Shown here: positions 43,738 through 52,884 of the stretch, piece after piece | How positions within the stretch are numbered: the first letter of the stretch is position 1 | Layout: every line of letters starts with the position of its first letter | Assembly (NCBI RefSeq): GCF_014306105.1 | Contig: NZ_JACRVF010000005.1 | Location: forward strand, 124,001 to 188,000 | DNA length: 64,000 bases | Direction of reading: 5' to 3' | Source: Pontibacter cellulosilyticus | GTDB taxonomy: Bacteria > Bacteroidota > Bacteroidia > Cytophagales > Hymenobacteraceae | The notes under the pieces: model-generated | The model's database searches: none | The model's input: the letters and a program-made list of their open reading frames with translations, nothing else | Told to the model about the DNA's origin: nothing | Made by a program: the position numbers and the translations under genes

Positions 43738-43792
43738 AAGTATAAAAGCAAAGGCCCGGCTATACTGTAGCCGGGCCTTTGCTTTTATACTT
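43738..43792. terminator. Bidirectional terminator containing the AAGTATA motif in both arms
   Basis: A perfect 25-bp stem (43738-43762 with 43768-43792), loop TACTG. The left arm begins AAGTATAAAAGC and the right arm ends GCTTTTATACTT, so the genome-wide motif forms the base of the stem. It separates two convergent genes. Confidence 0.9.
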
Positions 43793-43794
43793 AT

Positions 43795-44370
43795 TTATGC
43801 TTTCTGTTCTTCTTCCTGCATCAACTGCTCCAGTTCGCTGTACCAGGCCTCGCCATACTTTCTGATAAGCGGCTCTTTCAGAAACTGGTACACTCTTACC
43901 CCCAGGTCCTGACCAAAACTGCAGGCAGCGCTGCAAATCCCCCAGCGGTCATAGTTCAAGGCTTCAAAGCCATCATACTTGGTGATGCGTATCGGGTATA
44001 AATGACAGGAAATAGGTTTCTTCCAGCTGATCTTGCCATCGTAGTATGCCTGCTCAATCGCACATTTCAACGTGTTGTTTTCGTCGTAGATAGCGTAGGC
44101 GCACTCTCTGTTGTCGATAGTCGGTGTAGAATAATCACCTTCAAAGTCCTGGATAAACAGTCCCTGATCTTCTACAGCTTGCTTACCAGCACCAGTCATG
44201 TATGGCTTGATATGCTCGTAGCTCTCCTCCAGTATGGCCAATTCATCCTCCTCTAGTGGAGCACCCAGATCACCCTCTACACAGCAGGCACCTTTGCACT
44301 TCTCTAGGTTACAAACAAAAAACTGGTCACGTATGTCGTCGCTGATGACGGTATTCTGAAGAACTATCAT
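43795..44370 (-). CDS. DUF3109 cysteine-rich protein
   Basis: 191 residues. Cysteines are clustered as in DUF3109/YkgJ-like proteins: [15 protein letters not shown] near the N-terminus, then [27 protein letters not shown] and [10 protein letters not shown] metal site is expected; the function is not known. The reading ends just after the terminator. Confidence 0.88.
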   Translation of the reverse strand: MIVLQNTVISDDIRDQFFVCNLEKCKGACCVEGDLGAPLEEDELAILEESYEHIKPYMTGAGKQAVEDQGLFIQDFEGDYSTPTIDNRECAYAIYDENNTLKCAIEQAYYDGKISWKKPISCHLYPIRITKYDGFEALNYDRWGICSAACSFGQDLGVRVYQFLKEPLIRKYGEAWYSELEQLMQEEEQKA

Positions 44371-44391
44371 GGGTATTATTTACTAGGGAGA

Positions 44392-44399
44392 CAAAGGTA
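44392..44399 (-). promoter_or_regulatory. -7 promoter element of the DUF3109 gene
   Basis: Reads TACCTTTG on the minus strand, 21 bases upstream of the start codon, so the leader is short. Confidence 0.65.
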
Positions 44400-44573
44400 C
44401 GGAGAAATAAGTTTATTTCAGGCGATGTCGAGTACTCCTCCCACCCACAAGATCCTTTTATGATGATACAGGTAGAAGATTCTACTTTAGTAGGAGTTGA
44501 AGCAGTAAGTACAAACTCTCCGCCTTAGAAAAGGCAGGGATAAAGGGGTATTGCTGGATCCGGTACTGCAAAC

Positions 44574-45185
44574 TCAGCCTTCCATCTTTTCCCAGAAGTC
44601 CTCATCCAGATCTTCTACATGATCTATATCGGAAAGCTCCGGAAGCACTTTGTGCGACAGGTGCAGGCGCTCTATATCGTAAAGTGTGTCGGGGAAAACG
44701 TGCTCAGTGCTCCAGCGTTTATTCTGGAATAACTCGGGGTGCAGCTGCTTCATACCCAGTAGATAATAACCGCCATCCAGCGCAGGTCCGATAACTACCT
44801 CATGTGTTTTGAGTGCCTCAAAGGCTTTATCAATAATGGCAGGCGTAAGCTGATGGCAGTCGCTGCCGATGATCACGACAGAAGTATACCCCTGTGCAAA
44901 AGCAGCTTCAAAAGCAGCTTTCATTTTCTCGCCTAAATCACCGGCTGGTTGCACCTGCTTTTTATACTTATCGTTCGGCCACAGGTCATGCTGATCTACC
45001 TCATTGGAGTAATACACCACCTTATCCATAGCTAAATCTATAGTAACCTGTTTGGTGTGCTGCAACAGGTGCATGTAAATGGCTAATGCCTCCTCAGGAC
45101 CAACAGAAGCTGCAAGTCGTGTTTTCACCTTCCCCAACTCAGGGTTTCGCACAAACAGCATCAGTAAGTTTTTATCGCTACTCAT
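44574..45185 (-). CDS. TIGR04282-family arsenosugar biosynthesis glycosyltransferase
   Basis: 203 residues of DUF2064/TIGR04282 type: LLMLFVRNPELGKVKTRLA at the N-terminus, VIIGSDCHQLTP and GPALDGGYYLLGM, nucleotidyl/glycosyl-transfer signatures. It is the last gene of the leftward ArsS operon and overlaps the rhodanese gene by eight bases. Transfer of a sugar to an arsenical is the assignment by family; no direct evidence is visible. Confidence 0.85.
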   Translation of the reverse strand: MSSDKNLLMLFVRNPELGKVKTRLAASVGPEEALAIYMHLLQHTKQVTIDLAMDKVVYYSNEVDQHDLWPNDKYKKQVQPAGDLGEKMKAAFEAAFAQGYTSVVIIGSDCHQLTPAIIDKAFEALKTHEVVIGPALDGGYYLLGMKQLHPELFQNKRWSTEHVFPDTLYDIERLHLSHKVLPELSDIDHVEDLDEDFWEKMEG

Positions 45186-45690
45186 AAACCTTTTCTCCTT
45201 TTTTTAGCCACACTCCCCAGCTCCTCGAGTATACATGTACTTTTGGTGTGGTACCCTTGGCATCGTGTACAGCATAGCCGCTATTTATCCATTCGAAAAT
45301 ACCGCCATACAAGTTGTACACGTTTTTGTAGCCTGCCTGCTTCAGCTTCTCTCCTATTTTTTCACTTCGGTAGCCAACAGTGCAGTATACTACTACATTA
45401 GCGTCTTTTGGTATACCCTGCAACTGCCCCTGCTCAAAGTCTTCGTATCCGATGTACTGGGCCTTTGGAAGGTGACTTACGGCAAACTCCTGCTTCGAAC
45501 GGGCATCCAGAAGTATAAATTGCTGCTGCTGTGTTAGCTTCTGATGCAATGCAGCAGGTTTAATAAGCGGAATCGTATTTTGATAAAGCCCTTTCAGCAT
45601 TGTGTAATAGGCTTTGTCGCTTGTTTGCCCGCAAGCCTTTAGCAGAAACAAGTATGCAAACACAAAAAGAACAGTCAGCTTTTTGGACAT
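45178..45690 (-). CDS. Rhodanese-like lipoprotein in the arsenosugar operon
   Basis: 170 residues. A signal peptide ending LLKACGQ predicts a lipoprotein (Cys20). The rhodanese domain has FILLDARSKQEFAVSHLPKA and active-site loop CTVGYRS. The C-terminal part (KVHVYSRSWGVWLKKGEKV) is a short extension common to this subfamily. It lies between ArsS and the TIGR04282 gene, its usual position in such clusters. Confidence 0.87.
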   Translation of the reverse strand: MSKKLTVLFVFAYLFLLKACGQTSDKAYYTMLKGLYQNTIPLIKPAALHQKLTQQQQFILLDARSKQEFAVSHLPKAQYIGYEDFEQGQLQGIPKDANVVVYCTVGYRSEKIGEKLKQAGYKNVYNLYGGIFEWINSGYAVHDAKGTTPKVHVYSRSWGVWLKKGEKVYE

Positions 45691-45698
45691 ATATGCAA

Positions 45699-46766
45699 TT
45701 ATTTTACAGTTTCACCGCCACAGCTGGAGCCGGCGCCGGCCGTGCAACCGTAGCAATGCTGGTTAAGTATGATGTGGCGACTGTCAAGGGCCTGTACTTC
45801 AAAATCCCGGATATGCTGCTGAGCAGTGTTCGCTACTTTTAAGTCCAGCATCTGGTTAAAATCGCAGTCGTAAAGGTAGCCATCCCAACCAACCGATATA
45901 GTGTTGCGGCACATTACACCAGAAGCTGCTACCGGATTGAAGGATTCTACCAGCTTTTGCATATAGCCTTCGTAGTTGCCGCTCTGCACCAGGTAATCCA
46001 GGAAACGACTAATAGGCAGGTTAGTGATACAGAAAAGGTTGTTGAACTCAATGCCGTACCCGCTTTTCAGCCTGCGCTTAAACTCGGCTTCCATCGCCTT
46101 CTGTCCGCTTGGCAGGAACGCACCGGATGGATTATACACCAGGTCGAGCAACAGGCCGCTTCCCTTCTTTCCGTAACTCACCGCATTCAGCATCTGCAGC
46201 GCTTTAATTGACTTTTCAAACACGCCATCGCCACGTTGGGCATCGGTACGGGAGGCCATAAAGTATGGCAACGACGACACCACGTGCACCTTGTGCTTTT
46301 GGAAAAACTCCGGCAGGTCGTGGTACTTTTTGTTCGCAAGTATAATGGTAAGGTTGCAGCGCACGATTACCTGCCGCCCCAGTTTCGAGAGCTCCTCCAC
46401 AAACCACCTGAAGTCGGGATTCATTTCCGGTGCGCCGCCAGTTAGGTCTACTGTAGTTATTTGTGGCGAATGCTGCAGTGCATCCAGGCAAAGCTGCATC
46501 GTGTCCCGCGTCATGATCTCCTTTCGGTCAGGGCCGGCGTCTACGTGGCAATGCTTGCAGGTCTGGTTGCACATTTTGCCTACGTTAATCTGAAGTATGG
46601 TAGTACCCGTGGGAGTAAGCGGATACAGGTCGTGCTCCTTTAGCCGCGCCGCAAAGGCAGGAAACTGATCGCCGTGGCTGGTTGGCTGCTGCAGCACAGT
46701 TAACTGATATAGAGAGTCGGCCAGCTCGTGGTGTTGGCCTTTTAAAGATTTCGTGGAAAGACCCAT
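45699..46766 (-). CDS. arsS: ArsS, arsenosugar biosynthesis radical SAM protein
   Basis: 355 residues. The radical-SAM cluster motif is CNQTCKHCHVDAGPDRKEIM (CxxxCxxC), and the C-terminus carries the second cysteine cluster CYGCTAGAGSSCGG of this subfamily, with CDFNQMLDL before it. ArsS is held to join 5'-deoxyadenosyl to dimethylarsenite in making arsenosugar precursors. It follows the AhpD-like gene by three bases and precedes the rhodanese lipoprotein. Confidence 0.92.
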   Translation of the reverse strand: MGLSTKSLKGQHHELADSLYQLTVLQQPTSHGDQFPAFAARLKEHDLYPLTPTGTTILQINVGKMCNQTCKHCHVDAGPDRKEIMTRDTMQLCLDALQHSPQITTVDLTGGAPEMNPDFRWFVEELSKLGRQVIVRCNLTIILANKKYHDLPEFFQKHKVHVVSSLPYFMASRTDAQRGDGVFEKSIKALQMLNAVSYGKKGSGLLLDLVYNPSGAFLPSGQKAMEAEFKRRLKSGYGIEFNNLFCITNLPISRFLDYLVQSGNYEGYMQKLVESFNPVAASGVMCRNTISVGWDGYLYDCDFNQMLDLKVANTAQQHIRDFEVQALDSRHIILNQHCYGCTAGAGSSCGGETVK

Positions 46767-46769
46767 AGG

Positions 46770-47105
46770 CTACATGCTTACCTCTTTTACCTTGTTCATC
46801 ATCTGCACGCCGTGCACCAAAGCAGCACCTCCTTTTATGGCAGCGGCTACGTGCAGGGCCTCCATCATCTGGGCTTCGTCGGCTCCTTTTTGCAAGCAAT
46901 CGGTGCTGTAGGCATCAATACAGTAAGGGCACTGCACAGCATGGGCAACGGCTAAAGCGATAAGCGATTTCTCACGCTCGGTTAAGGCGCCATCCTTAAA
47001 CACCTCTCCATAGTAATCGAAGAACTTGCGGCCCAACTCAGGTTGCCACTCTGTTATACTTCCGAATTTTGATAGATCAGCAGGGTTATAATATGTCTTT
47101 TCCAT
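46770..47105 (-). CDS. Arsenosugar-associated AhpD-like (carboxymuconolactone decarboxylase family) protein
   Basis: 111 residues, all alpha, with the redox motif CPYCIDAYSTDCL and preceding KSLIALAVAHAVQ of the AhpD/CMD fold. Genes of this type stand beside arsS and are annotated as peroxidase-like. It is the first gene of the four-gene leftward unit. No arsenite methyltransferase (arsM) or arsR is next to it. Confidence 0.88.
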   Translation of the reverse strand: MEKTYYNPADLSKFGSITEWQPELGRKFFDYYGEVFKDGALTEREKSLIALAVAHAVQCPYCIDAYSTDCLQKGADEAQMMEALHVAAAIKGGAALVHGVQMMNKVKEVSM

Positions 47106-47358
47106 GGTCTAAGTGTTTAAGGTAGATATACAATTTATAGTAAGAAGGTTAAAATACGGCAAATGTTCAACTTTTGGATTTATTAAATTGTGTTTGCGCC
47201 CAAAGCTATAAAGGTACTGTATGCACAGCTGCAGGTTATGGTACAGATTATAACTCGATTGCGCTAAAACTGTTTTGTAAAGTATAAAACAACTTAACAT
47301 TGCAGCCAACCATTAAAGCTCAAAGCTGTATATTTAATCCGCAAGCACAAACAAAACT

Positions 47359-48723
47359 ATGGCCATACAAACTATAAATCCCGCTACCGGCGAGGTTGTA
47401 AAAACGTTTCAACCTGATAGCCCAGAAGATGTTTCCGCCAAAATAGAAGCAGCAGAGAAAGCATTCCGGAGTTGGCGAGAAACCAGCTTCGAAGAACGCT
47501 CACGATACATGCACAAGCAGGCAGACATACTGGAGCAGGAAGCAGAAAAGTATGGCAAAATCATCACCCTAGAGATGGGCAAGCCATTGAAAGACGCCAT
47601 AGCCGAGGTAAAAAAATGTGCCAAAGCATGCCGCTACTACGCTGATAATGCAGCAGACTTCCTGAAAGACGAGATCATCGAAACAGAGGCATCTAAAAGT
47701 ATGATTGCCTTTGAGCCCCTGGGTGTGGTGCTGGCCATTATGCCCTGGAACTTCCCCTTTTGGCAGGCATACCGCTTCCTGGCTCCTGCCCTGATGGCTG
47801 GTAACGTAGGACTCCTGAAGCATGCCTCTAATGTACCGCAGTGTGCCCTGGCAATTGAAGAAATTGTAAGAAAATCTGGTTTCCCAGAGAACGTATTCCA
47901 GACGCTGTTGATAGGCTCTAAAGAAGTAGAGGCCGTGATCGAAAACCCGGTTGTGAAAGCTGTTACCCTTACTGGTAGCGAAGGGGCCGGCGCACAGGTA
48001 GCCGAAATTGCAGGCCGTGAGATCAAGAAAACAGTGCTGGAGTTAGGGGGAAGTGATGCCTTTATTGTATTGGAGGACGCTGACCTGGATAAAGCTGCTG
48101 AAGTAGCTGTAAAGTCTAGAATGGTGAACACGGGCCAAAGTTGTATTGCGGCTAAGCGCTTTATTGTGGTGGAAAGTATAGCCGATGCTTTCCTAGAGAA
48201 GATGAAGGAGAAAATGGCTGCACTTAAAACCGGAGATCCGCTTACTGAAGAAACAGACTACGGCCCGCTGGCACGTAAAGACCTTGCCGAAGACTTGGAG
48301 AAACAAGTTAAAGCCTCTGTAGAAAAAGGTGCCGAAGTAGTGCTGGATGGCGGCCGTGACGGAAAAGATAATGCTTACTTTAAGCCGATGATTCTGAAGA
48401 ATGTGAAGCCCGGTATGCCTGCCTACGAAGAAGAAATGTTTGGACCCGTAGCAGCTGTGATGGTGGTAAAGGATGAAGCAGAAGCAATCAAAGTAGCTAA
48501 CGATTCCCGCTTCGGTCTGGGAGGCGCCGTCTGGACTCAGGACAAGGAAAAAGGGTTGCGCGTAGCACGCAAAGTAGAAACCGGTGCCATGTTTGTGAAT
48601 GCATTAGTAGCCTCTACACCAGAAATGCCTTTTGGTGGCGTCAAAAAGTCAGGTTATGGACGTGAGTTATCCTACTTGGGCATACGGGAGTTTGTGAACC
48701 AGAAAAGCATCTGGGTGGCATAG
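47359..48723 (+). CDS. NAD(P)-dependent aldehyde dehydrogenase, succinate-semialdehyde type
   Basis: 454 residues, the short form of the family. Motifs: PWNFPFWQAYRFLAPALMAGN, TGSEGAGAQVAEIAG, catalytic Glu in LELGGSDAF and nucleophile in NTGQSCIAAKRF. C-terminal FGGVKKSGYGREL completes the fold. It most resembles GabD/YneI-type succinate-semialdehyde dehydrogenases; exact substrate is uncertain. It stands alone. Confidence 0.9.
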   Translation: MAIQTINPATGEVVKTFQPDSPEDVSAKIEAAEKAFRSWRETSFEERSRYMHKQADILEQEAEKYGKIITLEMGKPLKDAIAEVKKCAKACRYYADNAADFLKDEIIETEASKSMIAFEPLGVVLAIMPWNFPFWQAYRFLAPALMAGNVGLLKHASNVPQCALAIEEIVRKSGFPENVFQTLLIGSKEVEAVIENPVVKAVTLTGSEGAGAQVAEIAGREIKKTVLELGGSDAFIVLEDADLDKAAEVAVKSRMVNTGQSCIAAKRFIVVESIADAFLEKMKEKMAALKTGDPLTEETDYGPLARKDLAEDLEKQVKASVEKGAEVVLDGGRDGKDNAYFKPMILKNVKPGMPAYEEEMFGPVAAVMVVKDEAEAIKVANDSRFGLGGAVWTQDKEKGLRVARKVETGAMFVNALVASTPEMPFGGVKKSGYGRELSYLGIREFVNQKSIWVA

Positions 48724-48887
48724 AAAGGCAACTATCTATGCTTAAAGTAGCAATTGAAATTACGAACTCTGTGAAAAATCTGAAAGACTTTGAGGAAATG
48801 AGAAAGTATAGTTTCTCACGGCGTTCCTAATGACAGCAAAAGGCTATTCTGAAAACCTAAATACAGTTGAACAAGTATCGCTTTGCC

Positions 48888-49652
48888 TTAGCAGTAACTT
48901 AACAGTTTGTAAACAAGAAATCCTGTTACCTCATGTATAAGTAAGTGCCAGTCGTTGAAAGCAGCTGGGTTGGGTATGATTAGTTCATCAGGAGTAAAGC
49001 GGCGCTCGGTACTATAAAAGTCAACTGTAAAATTGTCTGTTTTGATGCCTGCCTTTGCAAAGCAAGCGGCTGCTCTGCGCATATGAAAAGCAGAGGTAAC
49101 CAACAGTACTTTGTCTAGATCGGGGTGCTTTTGCAGGAATTCAGCTGTGTTAACAGCATTTTCATGGGTGTTGCGGCTGTTGCTTTCTGTTAAAATATCC
49201 TCTTCTGCCACACCTGCCATCAACAGTATTTTTTCGATCTGCTCCGCCTCAGGGACCTTGTCTGCCAGCACTAAACCACTTCCGCCTGTTATCAGGAACT
49301 TCTCTATTTTCCCCATCCGGTACAGTTGCAAAGGGTGCAGAAACCTGTCAGAGCCCTTAGAAGTATGAATGCGGTCTGGTAGATTTTCGCGGTATGAGGT
49401 AACACCAGCAAGTATAACTGCCACATCATAGTTGTTGACATCTTTTACAGGCACCGCTTCTATTTCCCATGCCAGCCACGCCTCATTCGACAGCAGCGGA
49501 TTAGAGAAAAGCAGCAGCAAAGCCAGGCTACTTAACAACGAAATGCGTCGCCACTTCTGCGACCTCAGAAAAACCGCCAACAGCTGCAGCACAATTACCC
49601 AGAGAATGGGCATCAACAGAAAGTGAAGGGTTTTGGAAAGTATAAAAAACAT
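48888..49652 (-). CDS. YdcF/ElyC-family membrane protein (DUF218)
   Basis: 254 residues. Two N-terminal membrane segments (MFFILSKTLHFLLMPILWVIVLQ region, then ISLLSSLALLLLFSN) precede a DUF218 domain with AVILAGVTS, ITGGSGLVLADKVPEAEQ and VLLVTSAFHMRRAAACF. ElyC is linked to peptidoglycan and envelope maintenance. Confidence 0.9.
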   Translation of the reverse strand: MFFILSKTLHFLLMPILWVIVLQLLAVFLRSQKWRRISLLSSLALLLLFSNPLLSNEAWLAWEIEAVPVKDVNNYDVAVILAGVTSYRENLPDRIHTSKGSDRFLHPLQLYRMGKIEKFLITGGSGLVLADKVPEAEQIEKILLMAGVAEEDILTESNSRNTHENAVNTAEFLQKHPDLDKVLLVTSAFHMRRAAACFAKAGIKTDNFTVDFYSTERRFTPDELIIPNPAAFNDWHLLIHEVTGFLVYKLLSYC

Positions 49653-49740
49653 GGGTGCTTAGGATGAACAGCTTTTGCAGGCACACCACCTCAGGCGTGG
49701 CAGCAGCTCAAATATACTTAAAGAAAAGTATAGACTATAA

Positions 49741-49959
49741 TCAAAAGAACTTCCGGAACACCCACAGCAACAACGACAGCAGTATACTTAGCAGAATCAT
49801 ACTTGTGATAGGCGCATAGAAACGCACGTTCTTCCGCTCCACCCTGATATCGCCGGGCAAGTGGCCAAACCAACTAAACTTATCACCGGCCAACCAGATT
49901 ACCAGCCCGATCACCACGATGATCACACCTATGATAACAATTACTTTTCCTGCCTGCAT
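49741..49959 (-). CDS. DUF2905 small membrane protein
   Basis: 72 residues with two membrane segments and the family motif WLAGDKFSWFGHLPGDIRVERKN, which lies between them. The function is unknown but the family is widespread. Confidence 0.9.
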   Translation of the reverse strand: MQAGKVIVIIGVIIVVIGLVIWLAGDKFSWFGHLPGDIRVERKNVRFYAPITSMILLSILLSLLLWVFRKFF

Positions 49960-50359
49960 ATTACATCAATGCATTATTGTAAAGTATAAGATACGACTAC
50001 TTTGCAATTTATACTTTTTGAGGCGATTGATTTTCGTTGTTTGTTATTGGGGACGTAGAGAGTCAATGCTTTACTTCATATCTGCTACAGGGCGGCGCTT
50101 CTTAGAGTATAACATATGGCTCCAGGAAGTATAAACTTATATTATGCAGCCTATGGAAGTATAAACTACGGCTTCCGAAAGTTTAAAGAATTCCTTCCAT
50201 GTTACGGCCCAAATCATACTTCTCTTAAAAATAATATACTTACTAAATTGCTATCAATAACTTCAGACAACAGGTTTGGCACAAGTATAAATCCTTCGGA
50301 AATGCCGCCAAAAAAGGTTAAATTTGACTTCTGTTTACGTCACTAAAATTCCGAATAGC
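49960..50359. other. Motif-dense spacer between the DUF2905 gene and topB
   Basis: 400 bp. It contains at least seven AGTATA/TATACT copies, two of them in the repeated context GGAAGTATAAACT (about 50127 and 50155). An open frame here is made of the motif and has no recognisable protein. The topB promoter lies near its right end. Confidence 0.6.
50319..50326 (+). promoter_or_regulatory. -7 promoter element of topB
   Basis: TAAATTTG matches TAnnTTTG. Transcription would begin near 50332, downstream of the first possible TTG codon, and so supports the TTG at 50360 as start. Confidence 0.6.
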
Positions 50360-52810
50360 TTGAAAGTTTGTATTGCTGAGAAACCTAGTGTAGCCCGTGA
50401 AATTGCCATGGTAATTGGAGCCAAAACCAAGAAAGACGGTTACTTTGAAGGCAACGGCTATCAGGTTACCTGGACCTTCGGGCACTTCTGCACCTTACGT
50501 GAGCCTGACGATTATCGCCCCGAGTGGAAACGCTGGAGCCTCTATGACCTGCCGATGCTCCCCGATCGTTATGGCATTAAGCTGATGAACGACGCCGGAG
50601 TCAAGAAGCAATTTAACATAATAAAGCAACTCCTAAATAATGCAGAGGAAGTTATCAACTGCGGTGACGCCGGCCAGGAAGGTGAAGTTATTCAGCGCTG
50701 GGTTTTAACAGAAGCAAAGTATAGAAAGCCATTCAAACGCCTTTGGATATCCTCCCTAACCGAAGATGCCATACGCCAGGGATTTTCACAACTGAAGCCA
50801 GGGTCAGATTTTGACTCGCTGTACCAGGCGGGCAAAAGCCGGGCCATCGGCGACTGGTTGCTGGGCCTGAACGCTACACGCCTGTTTACGCTGAAGTATG
50901 CCAACGGCAGCCGCCAGACTCTTTCTATAGGCAGGGTGCAAACCCCTACCCTGGCCATGATCGTGAACCGACACCACGAGATTGCCAACTTTGTGCCGCA
51001 GCCATTCTGGGAGCTAAAGACAGTATACCGCGACACCATCTTCTCGAGCACCAACGGCCGTTTTCAGAAAGAGGAAGACGCACAGAAGATAATGGAGGCG
51101 ATCAAAGAGGCGGAGCTGACGATAACAGACGTTGAGACCAAAAAAGGTACGGAGTCCGCTCCAAAACTTTTTGACCTTACCTCACTGCAGATCGAGTGCA
51201 ACAACAAACATGGCATGTCTGCCGACGAGACCTTGAAGACGGTGCAGAGCCTCTATGAAAAGAAAGTTGTCTCCTACCCTCGTGTGGATACCACTTTCCT
51301 ACCCGATGATATTTACCCGAAGATACCGGTCATACTTAAGGGGCTGAACAACTACAGCCAGGAAGTGGCGCCGCTGCTACAGAGCAAGATCAGGAAAACA
51401 AAAAAGGTATTCAACAACAACAAAGTAACCGATCACCATGCCATCATACCTACAGGTGCCGCTGCTGGCAACTTGTATGGCCGTGAGGCTGATGTATACG
51501 ATATCATTACACGCCGTTTTATTGCCGCTTTCTACCCGGATTGTATCGTTAGCAACACTACAGTTATGGCAGAATCGGCTAGTTACAGTTTCAGAGTAAA
51601 GGGCAAGCAGATACTGGAGCCGGGCTGGCGTGTGCTGTACGGAGCCGAGGATGTGAAATCATCAGATGCGCCTGCAGGCAAAGAAGGCGAGAACAAAGAC
51701 GAAGAAGAGGCCACCGGCGTACTGCCACACTTCGAAAAGGGTGAGCATGGTCCGCACGAGCCTATGCTGGACAAAAAGATGACCAACCCGCCAAAAGAGT
51801 ATACCGAGGCTACGCTACTGCGTGCCATGGAAACAGCCGGCAAGCAGGTAGACAACGATGAGCTGAAAGAAGCCTTGAAAGAGAACGGCATCGGCAGGCC
51901 GTCTACCCGTGCCGCCATTATCGAGACCCTCTTTAAGCGCCAGTACATCCGCAAAGAAAAAAAGAAGATCATCCCTACCCAGATGGGCATCGATCTGATA
52001 GGCGTTATACGAAACCAGACGCTGAAATCCGCGGAGATGACAGGCCAGTGGGAGCGCAAGCTGCGCCAGATAGAGGGTGGTGAATTTAAGGCTGAGGACT
52101 TTTTAAAAGAACTACAGGATTTTGTGATAAGCCTGGTGCAGGAAGTAAAGTATGACAAGGCCACTGTTACCATAGAGCCAACACAGGAAGAAACAAAACC
52201 AGCACCAGCAAAGAAGAAAAAAACTGCTGTAACTACTGCCTCAAAAGAGCAGGCTCAAGTAAAAGGCTTAGGCAGTTGCCCGTCCTGTAAAGAAGGGCAC
52301 ATTGTAAAAGGCACAAAAGCCTATGGCTGTGTCCGGTTTAAAGAAGGCTGTCGCTTTCTGATCCCAATTGAGCAGCATGGCAAAGAACTAACAGAGAAAC
52401 AGGTACAGGCGCTGCTAAGCAAAGGAAAAACCCTTGTTATAAAAGGATTCAAAGATGAGCAAGGCAGCAGCTACGATGCCATACTTACACTGGATGGAAA
52501 CAAGCAGCTGGTGCAGGAAAAAGTAGAGAAAACAGCCGATGCTGATCCGTTTGCTGTTTGCCCTCGCTGTAAGCAGGGTAAGCTGTTAAAAGGAAAGGCC
52601 GCTTATGGGTGCAGCAGGTTTAAAGAAGGGTGCCAGCTGATCGTGCCATTTGAGAAAGGAAGCAAGCAACTAAGTGACAAACAAATTGCTGCCCTGCTGC
52701 TAAAAGGTAAAACGCCAAAGATCAAAGGCTTTATCTCCGAGAAAACCGGCGAACCGTTTGATGCCGCGTTAAGCTTTAACGAACAGTGGCAGGTAGTGTA
52801 CCAGTTCTAG
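50360..52810 (+). CDS. topB: DNA topoisomerase III
   Basis: About 816 residues. The Toprim domain opens KVCIAEKPSVAREIA and includes GDAGQEGEVIQRW; the catalytic tyrosine lies in VVSYPRVDTTFLP. Two tandem C-terminal repeats (about 645-725 and 745-816) each carry two CxxC-like pairs (SCPSCKEG...GCVRFKEGC; VCPRCKQG...GCSRFKEGC), as in Toprim C-terminal repeat proteins. No ATG is available; I start at the TTG at 50360, which gives the normal family N-terminus. It decatenates DNA as a type IA topoisomerase. Confidence 0.93.
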   Translation: MKVCIAEKPSVAREIAMVIGAKTKKDGYFEGNGYQVTWTFGHFCTLREPDDYRPEWKRWSLYDLPMLPDRYGIKLMNDAGVKKQFNIIKQLLNNAEEVINCGDAGQEGEVIQRWVLTEAKYRKPFKRLWISSLTEDAIRQGFSQLKPGSDFDSLYQAGKSRAIGDWLLGLNATRLFTLKYANGSRQTLSIGRVQTPTLAMIVNRHHEIANFVPQPFWELKTVYRDTIFSSTNGRFQKEEDAQKIMEAIKEAELTITDVETKKGTESAPKLFDLTSLQIECNNKHGMSADETLKTVQSLYEKKVVSYPRVDTTFLPDDIYPKIPVILKGLNNYSQEVAPLLQSKIRKTKKVFNNNKVTDHHAIIPTGAAAGNLYGREADVYDIITRRFIAAFYPDCIVSNTTVMAESASYSFRVKGKQILEPGWRVLYGAEDVKSSDAPAGKEGENKDEEEATGVLPHFEKGEHGPHEPMLDKKMTNPPKEYTEATLLRAMETAGKQVDNDELKEALKENGIGRPSTRAAIIETLFKRQYIRKEKKKIIPTQMGIDLIGVIRNQTLKSAEMTGQWERKLRQIEGGEFKAEDFLKELQDFVISLVQEVKYDKATVTIEPTQEETKPAPAKKKKTAVTTASKEQAQVKGLGSCPSCKEGHIVKGTKAYGCVRFKEGCRFLIPIEQHGKELTEKQVQALLSKGKTLVIKGFKDEQGSSYDAILTLDGNKQLVQEKVEKTADADPFAVCPRCKQGKLLKGKAAYGCSRFKEGCQLIVPFEKGSKQLSDKQIAALLLKGKTPKIKGFISEKTGEPFDAALSFNEQWQVVYQF

Positions 52811-52824
52811 TAAAAACCATTGGC

Positions 52825-52870
52825 TATAAAGTATAAAGGTCCTCTTTTGGGAGGACCTTTATACTTTATA
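52825..52870. terminator. Bidirectional terminator with AAGTATAAAG arms
   Basis: A perfect 20-bp stem (52825-52844 with 52851-52870) and six-base loop. The genome-wide motif AAGTATAAAGG/CCTTTATACTT makes up half of the stem. It lies between topB and a convergent lipoprotein gene. Confidence 0.9.
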
Positions 52871-52884
52871 TGGTTATAAGCAGC

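Noticed and set aside
48738..48830. A 30-codon open frame starting MLKVAIEITNSV after the aldehyde dehydrogenase gene
   Set aside because: No ribosome-binding or family evidence, and it is too short to separate from chance; it might be the remnant of a lost gene.
50116..50346. An open frame of 76 codons upstream of topB
   Set aside because: Its codons are largely made of the AAGTATAAA motif, it runs into the topB promoter, and the translation shows no recognisable fold.
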